From Citrobacter sp. On2M (GTDB taxonomy: Bacteria; Pseudomonadota; Gammaproteobacteria; Enterobacterales; Enterobacteriaceae): 64,000 nt of DNA. The stretch is taken from NCBI RefSeq assembly GCF_018035235.1, contig NZ_WPCV01000005.1, forward strand, positions 372,001 through 436,000. The letters run 5' to 3'. Numbering within the stretch: position 1 is the stretch's first letter; each line of letters starts with the position of its first letter. Below, piece after piece: positions 1 through 9,193 of the stretch. The notes below the pieces were generated by a model, which ran no database searches, was not told the origin of the DNA, and saw only the letters and a program-made list of their open reading frames with translations. Position numbers and translations under genes: made by a program.

Positions 1-497
1 TGGCGCTGCTCGTCAGTAAACAGGGTAGCGGCTTTTTCCTGCGCGTTTGGCCCCTGTACCGCAATCAGCGACAGGTCGTCACGAACGGTGATGTCGATGG
101 CGTAAGGTTCAGCGTGTTGGGTAATCCAGGAGAGGTCTTTTTCGCGGGTGGCGGAGTTTACAACGAGGCGGAAGAAGTCTTCAGTGAAGTAATAGACAAT
201 CAGGTCATCTATCACGCCGCCCGAAGCGTTGAGCATACCGGAGTAGAGGGCTTTGCCCGTCTTCGTTAGCTTCGCGACGTCGTTTGCCAGCAGATAACGC
301 AAGAACTCCCGGGTGCGGCTACCGCGCAGGTCGACGATGGTCATATGCGACACATCAAACATTCCGGCATCGGTGCGAACAGCATGGTGTTCATCAAGCT
401 GAGAACCGTAGTGCAGTGGCATCATCCAGCCATGAAAATCGACCATGCGCGCGCCACATAGCGTGTGTTGTTCGTACAAAGGAGTCTGTTGAGCCAT
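1..497 (-). CDS. gcvT: Aminomethyltransferase (glycine cleavage T protein), 3' part cut by window edge
   Basis: This is the amino-terminal part (about 165 codons) of the T protein of the glycine cleavage system. T protein takes the aminomethyl group from lipoylated H protein and passes the one-carbon unit to tetrahydrofolate in the cytoplasm. The reading frame opens at the ATG at 497 and begins [20 protein letters not shown], followed by a MFDVSHM motif typical of the folate-binding GcvT fold. It runs off the left edge of the window without a stop. In relatives it leads the gcvTHP operon, whose other genes would lie outside the window. The leader upstream carries a strong hairpin and CTAAT boxes. 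Confidence 0.96.
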   Translation of the reverse strand, partial: MAQQTPLYEQHTLCGARMVDFHGWMMPLHYGSQLDEHHAVRTDAGMFDVSHMTIVDLRGSRTREFLRYLLANDVAKLTKTGKALYSGMLNASGGVIDDLIVYYFTEDFFRLVVNSATREKDLSWITQHAEPYAIDITVRDDLSLIAVQGPNAQEKAATLFTDEQR

Positions 498-531
498 CTT
501 TTCCTCGTTGAATAAGCGGGGCTATCAACTC

Positions 532-558
532 TTTCGCGGTGAATTCTTCACCACGAAA
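532..558 (-). promoter_or_regulatory. Strong hairpin in the gcvT 5' leader
   Basis: A nearly perfect inverted repeat (11 of 12 pairs, three-base loop) sits 35 to 61 bases upstream of the gcvT start codon. The arms are 532-543 and 547-558. There is no uridine run after it on the gcvT strand, so it is not an evident terminator. Its role is unknown. It could stabilise or regulate the leader transcript. Confidence 0.45.
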
Positions 559-881
559 CCCAGCACCGCAGCCGCTCCTGGGGCTACGACGCAAACGTTC
601 TCTTTGTCCTGAACTTACCACCGAAACAGACGCTAAACCATAAGGCAAAATTAACCATCACATTAGCTTATGACCAAAAATAGCCAAATCGCCGACAGAA
701 TAAAAACCCAAAATCATAGCGACAAATTAGAATAACAAACAAAGATAAGCTGAAATTCGCCGCATTAATCAACATTAAATGTGGAAAAAATGTCAAAAAT
801 GGCGTTATGAAAAAAACGTAATATAAAAAAAACTAATGCGAAAAAAGGCGTGGAATTAGATTATTTCAAATGAGAGAAGCA
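559..881 (-). promoter_or_regulatory. gcvT promoter/regulatory region with CTAAT (GcvA-type) boxes
   Basis: This AT-rich gap between gcvT and ubiI contains no credible gene. It holds four copies of the CTAAT/ATTAG core at 662-666, 726-730, 833-837 and 855-859. In E. coli, GcvA binds sites with a CTAAT core upstream of gcvTHP, and Lrp and PurR also act there. The assignment to GcvA is inference from motif and position. Confidence 0.45.
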
Positions 882-901
882 TCCCGGCGCGCAGGCCGGG
901 A
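882..901 (-). terminator. Hairpin downstream of ubiI, probable terminator
   Basis: A 7-bp GC-rich stem (882-888 with 895-901) with a six-base loop lies 49 bases past the ubiI stop. The uridine run after it is weak, so it may end transcription only partly. Confidence 0.4.
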
Positions 902-949
902 GAGGAAAGTGTGACGGGTCTCAAACTCTTAAGATTGTCCTTACGGACG

Positions 950-2152
950 CTAGCGCAACCACTCAGGAAGATCGTTCAGTCCCATCGCCTGGCGGATGAG
1001 CTGTGGTTTTACACCTGGCAGGGTATCAGCCAGTTTCAGACCAATATCACGCAGCAGTTTTTTTGCCGGATTCTCGCCAGCAAACAGTTCACGAAAACCC
1101 TGCATACCAGCCAGCATCATCGCTGCACTGTGCTTACGGCTGCGCTCGTAACGGCGTAAATAGAGATACTGACCAATATCTTTGCCCTGACGCTGTAGCC
1201 GCTTAAGCTCGTCGATCAGCTCTGCCGCATCCATAAAGCCAAGGTTAACCCCCTGCCCCGCCAGCGGATGGATGGTATGCGCCGCATCCCCCACCAGCGC
1301 CAGGCGATGGGCAGCAAACTGCCGTGCGTAGCGTCCCGTCAGCGGAAACGCCTGACGTTCGCTTTCAAGGCTGCACAGCCCCAGACGATTATCAAAAGCG
1401 ATATTCAGCGCCTGATTGAATTCGTCTTCGCTTGCCTGCTGCATACGTTCAGCTTCCTGCGGCGAGAGCGACCAGACGATAGAACACAGGTGCGGGTCAT
1501 TGAGCGGCAGAAATGCCAGGATACCCTCACCATGAAACGCCTGACGCGCAACCGCACCGTGGGCTTCCTGCGTACGGATAGTCGCCACCAGCGCATGATG
1601 GCGGTAATCCCAGAAGGTGAGCGGAATATCCGCTTTGTTGCGCAGCCAGGAGTTAGCGCCATCGGCGCCGACTACCAGACGAGCCGTCAGCATCGCACCA
1701 TCTTTCAGGGTCAGAAACGCCTCGTTCTCACCCCAGGCCACCTGCTGTAATTCAGCAGGAGCCAGCAACGTGATATCCGCTGAACGCTGCGCCTTTTGCC
1801 ACAGCGCGTAATGAATCTCTGCGTTTTCGACAATGTGTCCCAAATGGCTGTAGCCCATACTCTGGTCATCAAACACAATACGGCCAAAGCTGTCTTTGTC
1901 CCAGACTTCCATGCCGTGGTAGCAGCAAGCGCGACGGGCTACAATATCGGACCAGACGCCAAGACGGGTAAGCAGTTTTTCACTGGCGGCATTAATAGCC
2001 GATACGCGAAGCTGAGGAGGTGCATCCGCCGCCAAAGGCTGCGGAACATGTTGTTCCAACACCGCAACGCGCAACCCGCTGCCCTGCAAGCCGCAGGCAA
2101 CCGCCAGTCCCACCATGCCGCCACCCACAATTGCTACATCAACACTTTGCAC
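950..2152 (-). CDS. ubiI: 2-octaprenylphenol 5-hydroxylase (FAD monooxygenase, ubiquinone synthesis)
   Basis: UbiI (formerly VisC) is a flavin monooxygenase that hydroxylates C5 of the ubiquinone ring precursor in aerobic coenzyme Q synthesis. The 400-residue protein has the family's three signatures: the dinucleotide-binding VGGGMVG near residue 9, the VVGADGANS motif near residue 160, and the FAD-ribityl GDAAHTIHPLAGQG motif near residue 285. Length matches the E. coli enzyme. It is the last gene of the pepP-ubiH-ubiI run, but an unusual 215-bp gap with repeat-like sequence separates it from ubiH, which is a homologue of the same flavoprotein family. Confidence 0.96.
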   Translation of the reverse strand: MQSVDVAIVGGGMVGLAVACGLQGSGLRVAVLEQHVPQPLAADAPPQLRVSAINAASEKLLTRLGVWSDIVARRACCYHGMEVWDKDSFGRIVFDDQSMGYSHLGHIVENAEIHYALWQKAQRSADITLLAPAELQQVAWGENEAFLTLKDGAMLTARLVVGADGANSWLRNKADIPLTFWDYRHHALVATIRTQEAHGAVARQAFHGEGILAFLPLNDPHLCSIVWSLSPQEAERMQQASEDEFNQALNIAFDNRLGLCSLESERQAFPLTGRYARQFAAHRLALVGDAAHTIHPLAGQGVNLGFMDAAELIDELKRLQRQGKDIGQYLYLRRYERSRKHSAAMMLAGMQGFRELFAGENPAKKLLRDIGLKLADTLPGVKPQLIRQAMGLNDLPEWLR

Positions 2153-2204
2153 AATCCACTCCTGATGCCTGGCTCAGCAGGCGTAATTGTTGCAGCCAGT
2201 TTGG

Positions 2205-2360
2205 ACACGGACAGCGCGGAACAACCGAAGCGTACACGCAGTACGTGAGGATGATTCGCTTTGCTCCCCCTTCGGGCCGCCCTGAAGGGCGTTCAAAACT
2301 CTGTCGAGTTTTGTGTGAGCACTGCCCTGGTCCAAAGTGGCAAATAAAATAGCCTGCTGT
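2205..2360. repeat. Repeat-like intergenic element between ubiH and ubiI
   Basis: This gap carries two inverted repeats: a 22-bp near-palindrome starting CCCTTCGGG at about 2265, and a perfect AAAACTC/GAGTTTT hairpin at about 2296-2313. It also carries phrases such as TACGTGAGGAT and GCAAATAAAATAGCCT that I remember as dispersed in enterobacterial intergenic regions. I believe it is a short dispersed repeat (BoxC-like), but I cannot confirm its family or ends here. Confidence 0.4.
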
Positions 2361-2367
2361 GACAGGA

Positions 2368-3546
2368 CTATCGCGCAACCCAACCGAGGGTTCGCTCCGC
2401 CAGCGCATCGCGCGCAGGGGTAAATAATTCCATCGCCATCAGCCCGACATTTCGTCCAACAACCAGCGGGGTCCAGCGATTGGCAAACAGATACACCAAA
2501 TTGTTGGTCACGCCAATCGTCGTTTCGCGATCGCGTTCGCGGCGCTGCTGATAGCGTGCCAGCACCGCATAATCACCAACATCTTCCCCGCTGCTCTGCG
2601 CCTGGGTCAAGGTTTCAGCCAGGCTCATCACATCACGCAAACCAAGGTTGAAACCTTGTCCGGCAATAGGATGCAGCGTCTGGGCTGCGTTCCCTACCAG
2701 CACGGTACGATGGGTAATCGCTTTTTGCGCCGAGGTTAACGAAAGCGGATAGGCGTTGCGTTTACCTGCCTTGATAATACGCCCCAAGCGCCAGCCAAAC
2801 GCGGTTTGCAGTTCACGACAAAACCGTTCGTCGGACCAGGCCAGAATCTCATCGCGCCGTTCCAGCGGATGACACCACACCAGCGAACAGCGACCGTCAG
2901 ACATGGGCAACATTGCCAGCGGGCCATATTGCGTGAAACGTTCAAACGCTCGCCCGTCGTGCACAATGGAGGTCGTGACGTTGGCAATCACCGCCAGTTG
3001 CTCATAGGGCTGTTGCTGCCAGTCAACGCCGCAAGCGGTAGCCAGTGCGGAGCGCGTACCGTCGGCGGCCACCAACAGGCGACCATCAATCATCTCACCA
3101 TTTTCCAGCGTTACTTCTACGCGCTCCTGCGTGCGTGACACGCTGGCTACGCGGTCGGGGCAGTGCAGCGTTACACCCGGCGCTTTACGCAGCAGCGCAA
3201 ACAGACGCAGCCCGACATCGTGCAGCTCTACGACCTGCCCCAGCGCCGGAATACGGTATTCCTGCGCATCCAGCGTTACAAATCCGGCATGGCCGCGATC
3301 GCTGACGTGAACGGTTTTGATCGCCGTTGCACAATCGGCAATCGCCTGCCATATGCCAATTCGCGCCAGCTGTTGGCAGGTCCCTGCCGCCAGCGCGATC
3401 GCCCGGGCATCAAACCCTGGATGGCGATCAGTGTCGGGTGCGCTCGCTTCTATCAGATGTACCGGCAGAGTTCCATGGCTAAGCTGAGAAATGGCCAACG
3501 CCAGCGTCGCGCCAACCATACCACCGCCGACGATAATCACACTCAT
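2368..3546 (-). CDS. ubiH: 2-octaprenyl-6-methoxyphenol 4-hydroxylase (ubiquinone synthesis)
   Basis: UbiH is the FAD-dependent monooxygenase that hydroxylates C1 of the ring in aerobic ubiquinone synthesis. The 392-residue protein begins MSVIIVGGGMVGATLALA, a classic flavin dinucleotide-binding turn. It keeps the VAADGTRSA motif in mid-protein and the GNAAQTLHPIAGQGFNLG motif near residue 285, where Asn replaces the Asp of the usual GD pair, as in known UbiH. Its ATG overlaps the pepP stop by four bases (ATGA), which indicates translational coupling in the pepP-ubiH-ubiI operon. Confidence 0.96.
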   Translation of the reverse strand: MSVIIVGGGMVGATLALAISQLSHGTLPVHLIEASAPDTDRHPGFDARAIALAAGTCQQLARIGIWQAIADCATAIKTVHVSDRGHAGFVTLDAQEYRIPALGQVVELHDVGLRLFALLRKAPGVTLHCPDRVASVSRTQERVEVTLENGEMIDGRLLVAADGTRSALATACGVDWQQQPYEQLAVIANVTTSIVHDGRAFERFTQYGPLAMLPMSDGRCSLVWCHPLERRDEILAWSDERFCRELQTAFGWRLGRIIKAGKRNAYPLSLTSAQKAITHRTVLVGNAAQTLHPIAGQGFNLGLRDVMSLAETLTQAQSSGEDVGDYAVLARYQQRRERDRETTIGVTNNLVYLFANRWTPLVVGRNVGLMAMELFTPARDALAERTLGWVAR

Positions 3547-4868
3547 TGCAGTCTCGCCGCGGCCATTAAAGCTTCAATGTCATCCGCTTTCTTCACTACG
3601 CTGGCGGTCAGGTTTTCATTGCCGTCTTCGGTGATGAGGATGTCATCTTCAATACGAATGCCGATACCACGATAAGCAGGCGGTACATCGGCGTCCGGCG
3701 CGATATAGAGTCCCGGTTCAACAGTAAGCACCATTCCCGGCTCCAGAATGCGTGAGCGGTCCTGACCATAAACGCCAACGTCATGTACATCCAGACCCAG
3801 CCAATGGCTAAGACCATGCATAAAGAATGGGCGATGCGCATTTTCGGTGATCAGTTGGTCGACCTCACCGCGCAGAATGCCAAGCCTTACCAGGCCCGTA
3901 ATCATGATACGCACCACTTCGCCGGTGACTTCCTGGATGGACGTCCCGGGACGATACAGGCGCAGGCTGGTCTCTAAAGATTCCAGTACGATGTCGTAGA
4001 TTTCACGCTGGGCAGGAGTAAATTTGCCGTTTACCGGGAAGGTACGCGTAATGTCGCCCGCATAGCCTTTGTATTCACATCCGGCGTCAATCAGCACCAG
4101 ATCGCCATCGCGCATTACACTTTCATTTTCAGTGTAATGCAGGATACAGCCGTTTTCACCGCTGCCGACAATCGTGTTATAGGATGGGTAACGCGCGCCA
4201 TGGCGGGTAAATTCGTGGTGAATCTCACCTTCCAGCTGGTATTCAAACATTCCCGGACGGCATTTTTCCATCGCCCGGGTATGCGCCAGCGCGGTGATCT
4301 CTCCGGCACGGCGCATGACCGCAATTTCTTCCGCTGATTTGAACAGGCGCATTTCATGCACCATTGGGCGCCAGTCGATAATTGCGGCGGGCGCATGCAG
4401 ATTTTGTCTGGAGCCTTTACGCAGTTTATCCAGTGCCGTACACACAATCTCGTCTGCCCAGGCATATTCGCCCTGTGCGTGATACACCGCGTCCAGGCCA
4501 TTGAGTAACAGGTGAAGCTGTTGGTTGATTTCGCTGAAGGCCAGCGCCCGAGCAACGCCGAGTTTTGCCGGTGCGGCATCCTGGCCCAGACGACGACCAA
4601 ACCAGATCTCCGCCGTCAGATCGCGAACCCGATTGAACAAAACGCTATGGTTATGAGTGTCATCGCTTTTAATCAGCACCAGCACGGCTTCAGGTTCGTT
4701 AAAACCGGTGAAGTACCAGAAATCACTGCTTTGGCGGTACGGATATTCACTGTCCGCGCTGCGCGTCGCTTCAGGCGCGGCAAAAATCAGCGCGGCGCTG
4801 CCGGGCTGCATTTGTGCCAGAAAAGCCTGGCGGCGGCGCTGGAATTCTTGCTGAGATATTTCGCTCAT
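3543..4868 (-). CDS. pepP: Xaa-Pro aminopeptidase (aminopeptidase P II)
   Basis: PepP removes an N-terminal residue preceding proline and is a dinuclear manganese enzyme of peptidase family M24B. The 441-residue protein shows an N-terminal creatinase-like domain, then the metal-binding motifs in order: IDAGCEYKGYAGDITR (two Asp ligands), HGLSHWLGLDVHDVG (His ligand), TVEPGLY and GIRIEDD (Glu ligands). I chose the ATG at 4868, which has AAGGAG six bases upstream; a GTG one codon earlier is a possible but poorer start. It lies 24 bp downstream of ygfB. Confidence 0.97.
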   Translation of the reverse strand: MSEISQQEFQRRRQAFLAQMQPGSAALIFAAPEATRSADSEYPYRQSSDFWYFTGFNEPEAVLVLIKSDDTHNHSVLFNRVRDLTAEIWFGRRLGQDAAPAKLGVARALAFSEINQQLHLLLNGLDAVYHAQGEYAWADEIVCTALDKLRKGSRQNLHAPAAIIDWRPMVHEMRLFKSAEEIAVMRRAGEITALAHTRAMEKCRPGMFEYQLEGEIHHEFTRHGARYPSYNTIVGSGENGCILHYTENESVMRDGDLVLIDAGCEYKGYAGDITRTFPVNGKFTPAQREIYDIVLESLETSLRLYRPGTSIQEVTGEVVRIMITGLVRLGILRGEVDQLITENAHRPFFMHGLSHWLGLDVHDVGVYGQDRSRILEPGMVLTVEPGLYIAPDADVPPAYRGIGIRIEDDILITEDGNENLTASVVKKADDIEALMAAARLQ

Positions 4869-4892
4869 CACACTCTCCTTGGCGTTTTGTTC

Positions 4893-5471
4893 TTAATGCA
4901 GGGTCGGTTTACGGACTTCCGGCGCGGTCGGCTGCTGACGCGTAAACGTGTCATGACACAGCAAGGCGGCTACGCGCACGTATTCGATGATCTCTTCGAG
5001 CGACATTTCCAACTCTTCCTGATCTTCGTCTTCGTCATATCCCAACTGAGCGATATTGCGCAAGTCGTCAATCGCTTCCCCGGTTTCGCCTGTCACTTTG
5101 TCGAGCTTCGGCTGGGTAACGCCAAGCCCCAGCAAAAAGTGGTTTACCCACCCCGCCAGCGCATCGGCGCGATCAAACACACTGACGTCATCGCCTTCAG
5201 GCAGATAAAGCTGAAAAAGGAAGCCATCGTCCTCGAGAGCATCGCTGGTGGCAGAGTGCATTTTCAGCAGTGCCTGAGCCAGCTCGTGACCAAAGGCCAG
5301 ACCTTCGTTCGTCAGATCGTGCAGCAGCGGCTGCCATGAGCTGTCGTTGTTGCCACCGCAAATCATTCCGCTGATTAAGCCGTGCATTTCGGCCGGGGTT
5401 AATCCAGCCCCTTGTTGGTTCAAAAACTGGCTAACGTCGTTGTAGCCAGGCATTTCGTTCTGTATAGACAT
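4893..5471 (-). CDS. ygfB: UPF0149 family protein YgfB
   Basis: YgfB is a 192-residue acidic cytoplasmic protein of the UPF0149 family. The E. coli function is unsettled; Haemophilus and Pseudomonas homologues are known structurally or as a regulator of the anti-terminator AlpA. The protein is mostly helical, with a long acidic [15 protein letters not shown] stretch near residue 150 and a conserved [12 protein letters not shown] motif near residue 32. I chose MSIQNEMPG at 5471, the family start, over an upstream in-frame codon. It probably heads the ygfB-pepP-ubiH-ubiI operon and diverges from zapA. Confidence 0.93.
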   Translation of the reverse strand: MSIQNEMPGYNDVSQFLNQQGAGLTPAEMHGLISGMICGGNNDSSWQPLLHDLTNEGLAFGHELAQALLKMHSATSDALEDDGFLFQLYLPEGDDVSVFDRADALAGWVNHFLLGLGVTQPKLDKVTGETGEAIDDLRNIAQLGYDEDEDQEELEMSLEEIIEYVRVAALLCHDTFTRQQPTAPEVRKPTLH

Positions 5472-5572
5472 AAGCATTCGTCATCAAAGGGAGGAATATT
5501 CATGGTATGCTACCACTTTGGACCCTGGTGAACCAGAAAAGGGCTTGTATCTTAATACCAGGGTAGCTATAG

Positions 5573-5968
<396 letters not shown>

Positions 5969-6009
5969 CACTTTTCGGTTTACTGTGGTAGAGTGACCGT
6001 GAAGACAAA

Positions 6010-6193
6010 ATTTCTCTGAGATGTTTGCAAGCGGGCCAGTCCCCTGAGCCGATATTTCATACCACAAGAATGTGGCGCTCCATGGTTGGTGAGCATGCTC
6101 GGCCCGTCCGAGAAGCCTTAAAACTGTGACGACACATTCACCTTGAACCAAGGGTTCAAGGGTTACAGCCTGCGGCGGCATCTCGGAGATTCC
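6010..6193 (+). ncRNA. ssrS: 6S RNA
   Basis: 6S RNA mimics an open promoter and sequesters sigma-70 RNA polymerase in stationary phase. The sequence from ATTTCTCTGAGATGTT to CATCTCGGAGATTCC matches the remembered E. coli RNA almost base for base and has the same 184-nt length. The closing stem (TCTCTGAGATG with CATCTCGGAGA) is intact. It lies directly upstream of ygfA, with which it is co-transcribed in E. coli. Confidence 0.98.
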
Positions 6194-6212
6194 CTTCTAC
6201 CTGGCAACAGCC

Positions 6213-6809
6213 ATGACGCTACTATCTGAACTCCCTTTATCACGGCAAGAAATTCGTCAACTGATTCGTCAGCGTCGACGTGCGCTTACCCCTGAGCAGC
6301 AACGACAATACGGTCAGCAAGCCGCGACCCGAATGCTCAGTTATCCCCCTGTTGTACTCGCGCATACCGTGGCGGTGTTTCTCTCGTTTGATGGCGAACT
6401 CGATACCCAGCCGCTAATAGATCAGCTGTGGCGAGCGGGCAAGCGTGTCTATCTTCCGGTGCTTCATCCCTTCAGCCCCGGTAATTTACTCTTCCTGCAC
6501 TATCATCCGCACAGCGACCTGGTGACTAATCGCTTAAAAATTCAGGAACCGCGGCTTGATGTACGCGACGTATTGCCGCTATCAAAGCTGGATGTGCTGA
6601 TTACACCGTTAGTGGCGTTTGATGAATACGGGCAACGCCTGGGCATGGGCGGCGGATTTTATGACCGTACGCTACAAAACTGGCAGCAGCATAAGATCCA
6701 ACCCGTGGGTTACGCACATGACTGCCAGTTAGTCGAGAAGTTGCCAGTTGAAGAGTGGGATATCCCGCTGCCTGCGGTGGTGACGCCGTCCAAAATTTGG
6801 GCGTGGTAG
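6213..6809 (+). CDS. ygfA: 5-formyltetrahydrofolate cyclo-ligase family protein
   Basis: YgfA converts 5-formyl-THF to 5,10-methenyl-THF with ATP and has been linked to persister formation. The 198-residue protein has the basic RQRRRAL motif of the family near residue 20, a central region with LITPLVAFDEYG, and the substrate/ATP motif GMGGGFYDRTL near residue 145. A shorter start inside the protein has been used in some E. coli annotations; the longer ATG at 6213 lies only 20 bp after 6S RNA. It is co-transcribed with ssrS in relatives. Confidence 0.94.
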   Translation: MTLLSELPLSRQEIRQLIRQRRRALTPEQQRQYGQQAATRMLSYPPVVLAHTVAVFLSFDGELDTQPLIDQLWRAGKRVYLPVLHPFSPGNLLFLHYHPHSDLVTNRLKIQEPRLDVRDVLPLSKLDVLITPLVAFDEYGQRLGMGGGFYDRTLQNWQQHKIQPVGYAHDCQLVEKLPVEEWDIPLPAVVTPSKIWAW

Positions 6810-6827
6810 GAAAACCGGGAACATGCC

Positions 6828-6848
6828 GGGCAGGCCAGCAGCCTGCCC
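6828..6848. terminator. Hairpin between convergent ygfA and serA
   Basis: A perfect 8-bp GC-rich stem (6828-6835 with 6841-6848) with a five-base loop lies between the two convergent genes. The tracts on either side are not long T-runs, so its efficiency is uncertain. Confidence 0.55.
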
Positions 6849-6860
6849 GTTAAAAGGAAA

Positions 6861-8093
6861 TCAGTACAGCAGACGAGCGCGAATGGTTCCCGGAAGAGAT
6901 TTCATCGCCTGCAGCGCTTTCTCCGCCACATCTTCATCCGCTTCAATATCGATAACAACGTAACCTACCTGCGCGGAAGTCTGCAGATACTGCGCGGCAA
7001 TGTTGACGCCCTGCTCGGCAAAAATCTGGTTCAGCGCCGTCAGTACGCCGGGACGATTTTCGTGAATGTGCATCAGACGACGGCCACCGTGCAGCGGCAG
7101 CGATACTTCCGGGAAGTTAACCGCAGACAGCGTAGAACCGTTGTCGGAATACTTGGTCAACTTACCAGCTACTTCCAGACCGATATTTTCCTGTGCTTCT
7201 AACGTTGAACCACCAATGTGCGGCGTCAGGATCACGTTGTCGAAATCACACAGCGGCGAAGTGAAAGGATCGCTGTTGGTTGCCGGTTCGGTTGGGAATA
7301 CGTCGATTGCCGCCCCCGCCAGATGCTTGGTCGCTAGCGCGTCACACAGCGCAGGAATATCAACCACCGTCCCACGCGCGGCGTTAATCAGTAGCGCGCC
7401 CGGTTTCATCAGTGAAATCTCATGCGCGCCCATCAAGTTTTTGGTGGATGCATTTTCCGGCACGTGCAAACTCACCACATCGCTCATATTGAGCAGATCG
7501 GAAAGATGCTGGACCTGCGTGGCATTACCTAACGGCAGTTTATTTTCAATATCATAGAAGTAAACATGCATCCCCAGCGATTCCGCCAGAATGCCCAACT
7601 GAGTGCCAATGTGGCCATAGCCGATGATCCCCAGTTTTTTGCCACGCGCTTCAAAAGAGCCGGTAGCCAGTTTATTCCACACGCCGCGATGTGCTTTGGC
7701 GTTCGCTTCGGGTACGCCGCGTAGCAGTAGTAGCAGTTCGCCAATCACCAGTTCAGCAACGGAACGCGTGTTAGAGAATGGCGCGTTAAACACTGGGATC
7801 CCGCGCTTTGCCGCAGCAGTCAGATCCACCTGGTTGGTGCCGATGCAGAAGCAGCCAATCGCAACCAGTTTCTCTGCGGCGGCAATCACATCTTCAGTCA
7901 GATGGGTACGGGATCGCAGGCCAATGAAGTGGGCATCACGGATGGACTCTTTGAGTTGTTCAGTGTCCAGAGCACCTTTGTGAAACTCGATGTTGGTATA
8001 ACCTGCTGCACGAAGGCTTTCGAGCGCTTTTTGATGCACGCCTTCAACCAGCAGAAATTTAATCTTCTCTTTCTCCAGTGATACCTTTGCCAT
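6861..8093 (-). CDS. serA: D-3-phosphoglycerate dehydrogenase
   Basis: SerA catalyses the first step of serine synthesis, the oxidation of 3-phosphoglycerate with NAD, and is inhibited by serine through its ACT domain. The 410-residue protein shows the NAD-binding GIIGYGHIGTQLG near residue 160, the NAARGTVVDI loop, the catalytic His in LTPHIGGST near residue 290, and a C-terminal ACT domain starting about residue 337. I chose MAKVSLEKEK at 8093, the known start; nine upstream in-frame codons are unlikely to be translated. It is convergent with ygfA. Confidence 0.97.
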   Translation of the reverse strand: MAKVSLEKEKIKFLLVEGVHQKALESLRAAGYTNIEFHKGALDTEQLKESIRDAHFIGLRSRTHLTEDVIAAAEKLVAIGCFCIGTNQVDLTAAAKRGIPVFNAPFSNTRSVAELVIGELLLLLRGVPEANAKAHRGVWNKLATGSFEARGKKLGIIGYGHIGTQLGILAESLGMHVYFYDIENKLPLGNATQVQHLSDLLNMSDVVSLHVPENASTKNLMGAHEISLMKPGALLINAARGTVVDIPALCDALATKHLAGAAIDVFPTEPATNSDPFTSPLCDFDNVILTPHIGGSTLEAQENIGLEVAGKLTKYSDNGSTLSAVNFPEVSLPLHGGRRLMHIHENRPGVLTALNQIFAEQGVNIAAQYLQTSAQVGYVVIDIEADEDVAEKALQAMKSLPGTIRARLLY

Positions 8094-8363
8094 TTCCCCG
8101 ACCCTGTCTTTTTTGTTCAAACTAATGTGTTGTGTGTGGGATTTTCATCCTCCTCTTCAACATATCAAAAAATAATATTGCGGCAATATGAACGTTTGCG
8201 TCGCCGTGCTGAGGAAATGTCATTCAAAGGGGATTGTCAGAGGAATATACTGGCGATAACTTTTTCTTTGGAGAGATCGGCAGGACAATATTATAAACGT
8301 GACACAAGTCACCAAATTTGCCCTGCCAAAATTTTTTTAACCGGAGAAGACGCTCCCGTCAGA

Positions 8364-9023
8364 TCATTTTACGATAGTTTTCACGCCGTCTGGCGTGCCG
8401 ATCAGCGCAACATCCGCACCACGGTTGGCAAACAGGCCTACGGTTACCACACCTGGAATCGCATTGATGGCGTTTTCCAGCGCGATGGCGTCGAGGATTT
8501 CCAGACCGTGCACATCGAGGATTACGTTGCCGTTGTCCGTCACCACGCCCTGACGATATTCAGGACGACCGCCCAGCTTCACCAACTGGCGAGCCACTGC
8601 GCTGCGCGCCATTGGGATCACTTCAACCGGCAGTGGGAAGTTACCCAGAATATCGACTTCTTTGGACGCATCCGCAATGCAGATAAATTTCTTCGCCACC
8701 GAAGCAATGATTTTTTCACGGGTCAGCGCTGCGCCGCCGCCTTTAATCATCTGCATGTGGCCGTTGATTTCATCCGCGCCGTCGACGTATACGCCAAGGC
8801 TGTCCACTTCGTTAAGATCGAACACGTGGATGCCAAGGCTTTTGAGTTTTTCGGTCGAGGCATCCGAACTGGACACCGCGCCTTCAATCTGACCTTTCAT
8901 TGTGCCCAGCGCATCAATAAAGTGTGCGGCTGTTGAACCTGTACCTACGCCCACAATGGTACCGGGCTGTACATACTGAAGTGCCGCCCATCCTACTGCT
9001 TTTTTCAGTTCATCCTGCGTCAT
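8364..9023 (-). CDS. rpiA: Ribose-5-phosphate isomerase A
   Basis: RpiA interconverts ribose 5-phosphate and ribulose 5-phosphate in the pentose phosphate pathway. The 219-residue protein has the phosphate-binding [15 protein letters not shown] near residue 24, the catalytic DGADEI near residue 81, and [12 protein letters not shown] near residue 94. The start [10 protein letters not shown] at 9023 matches the known protein; the open frame extends 38 codons upstream without family similarity. It is divergent from argP. The 270-bp gap between it and serA holds the serA promoter region and no gene that I can see. Confidence 0.97.
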   Translation of the reverse strand: MTQDELKKAVGWAALQYVQPGTIVGVGTGSTAAHFIDALGTMKGQIEGAVSSSDASTEKLKSLGIHVFDLNEVDSLGVYVDGADEINGHMQMIKGGGAALTREKIIASVAKKFICIADASKEVDILGNFPLPVEVIPMARSAVARQLVKLGGRPEYRQGVVTDNGNVILDVHGLEILDAIALENAINAIPGVVTVGLFANRGADVALIGTPDGVKTIVK

Positions 9024-9193
9024 GATCGTTTCGCCTGTGGTGTGAATATGGTGGGAAAATTCACGCGCATTATAGAACATTGTGCAGAAAAATGTCCCCA
9101 CACCCGCTCCCAAGCGGCGGATTTCGTCTTTACCCAACCTAAATTTGTGTCATAGTGCAGAACAAGCAAAAATTTCAGGAGTGCGTCAAAGCA

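Noticed and set aside
498-949. Glycine riboswitch upstream of gcvT
   Set aside because: I see no tandem aptamer-like conserved sequence, and enterobacterial gcvTHP uses protein regulators. The only strong structure is a single hairpin.
6810-6860. SibC-type toxin/antitoxin small RNA between ygfA and serA
   Set aside because: E. coli has such a locus here, but this gap is only 51 bp and holds just a hairpin.
8127-8936. 269-codon open frame spanning the serA promoter and antisense to rpiA
   Set aside because: Most of it is antisense to rpiA, and the rest covers the serA promoter; no family motif is visible.
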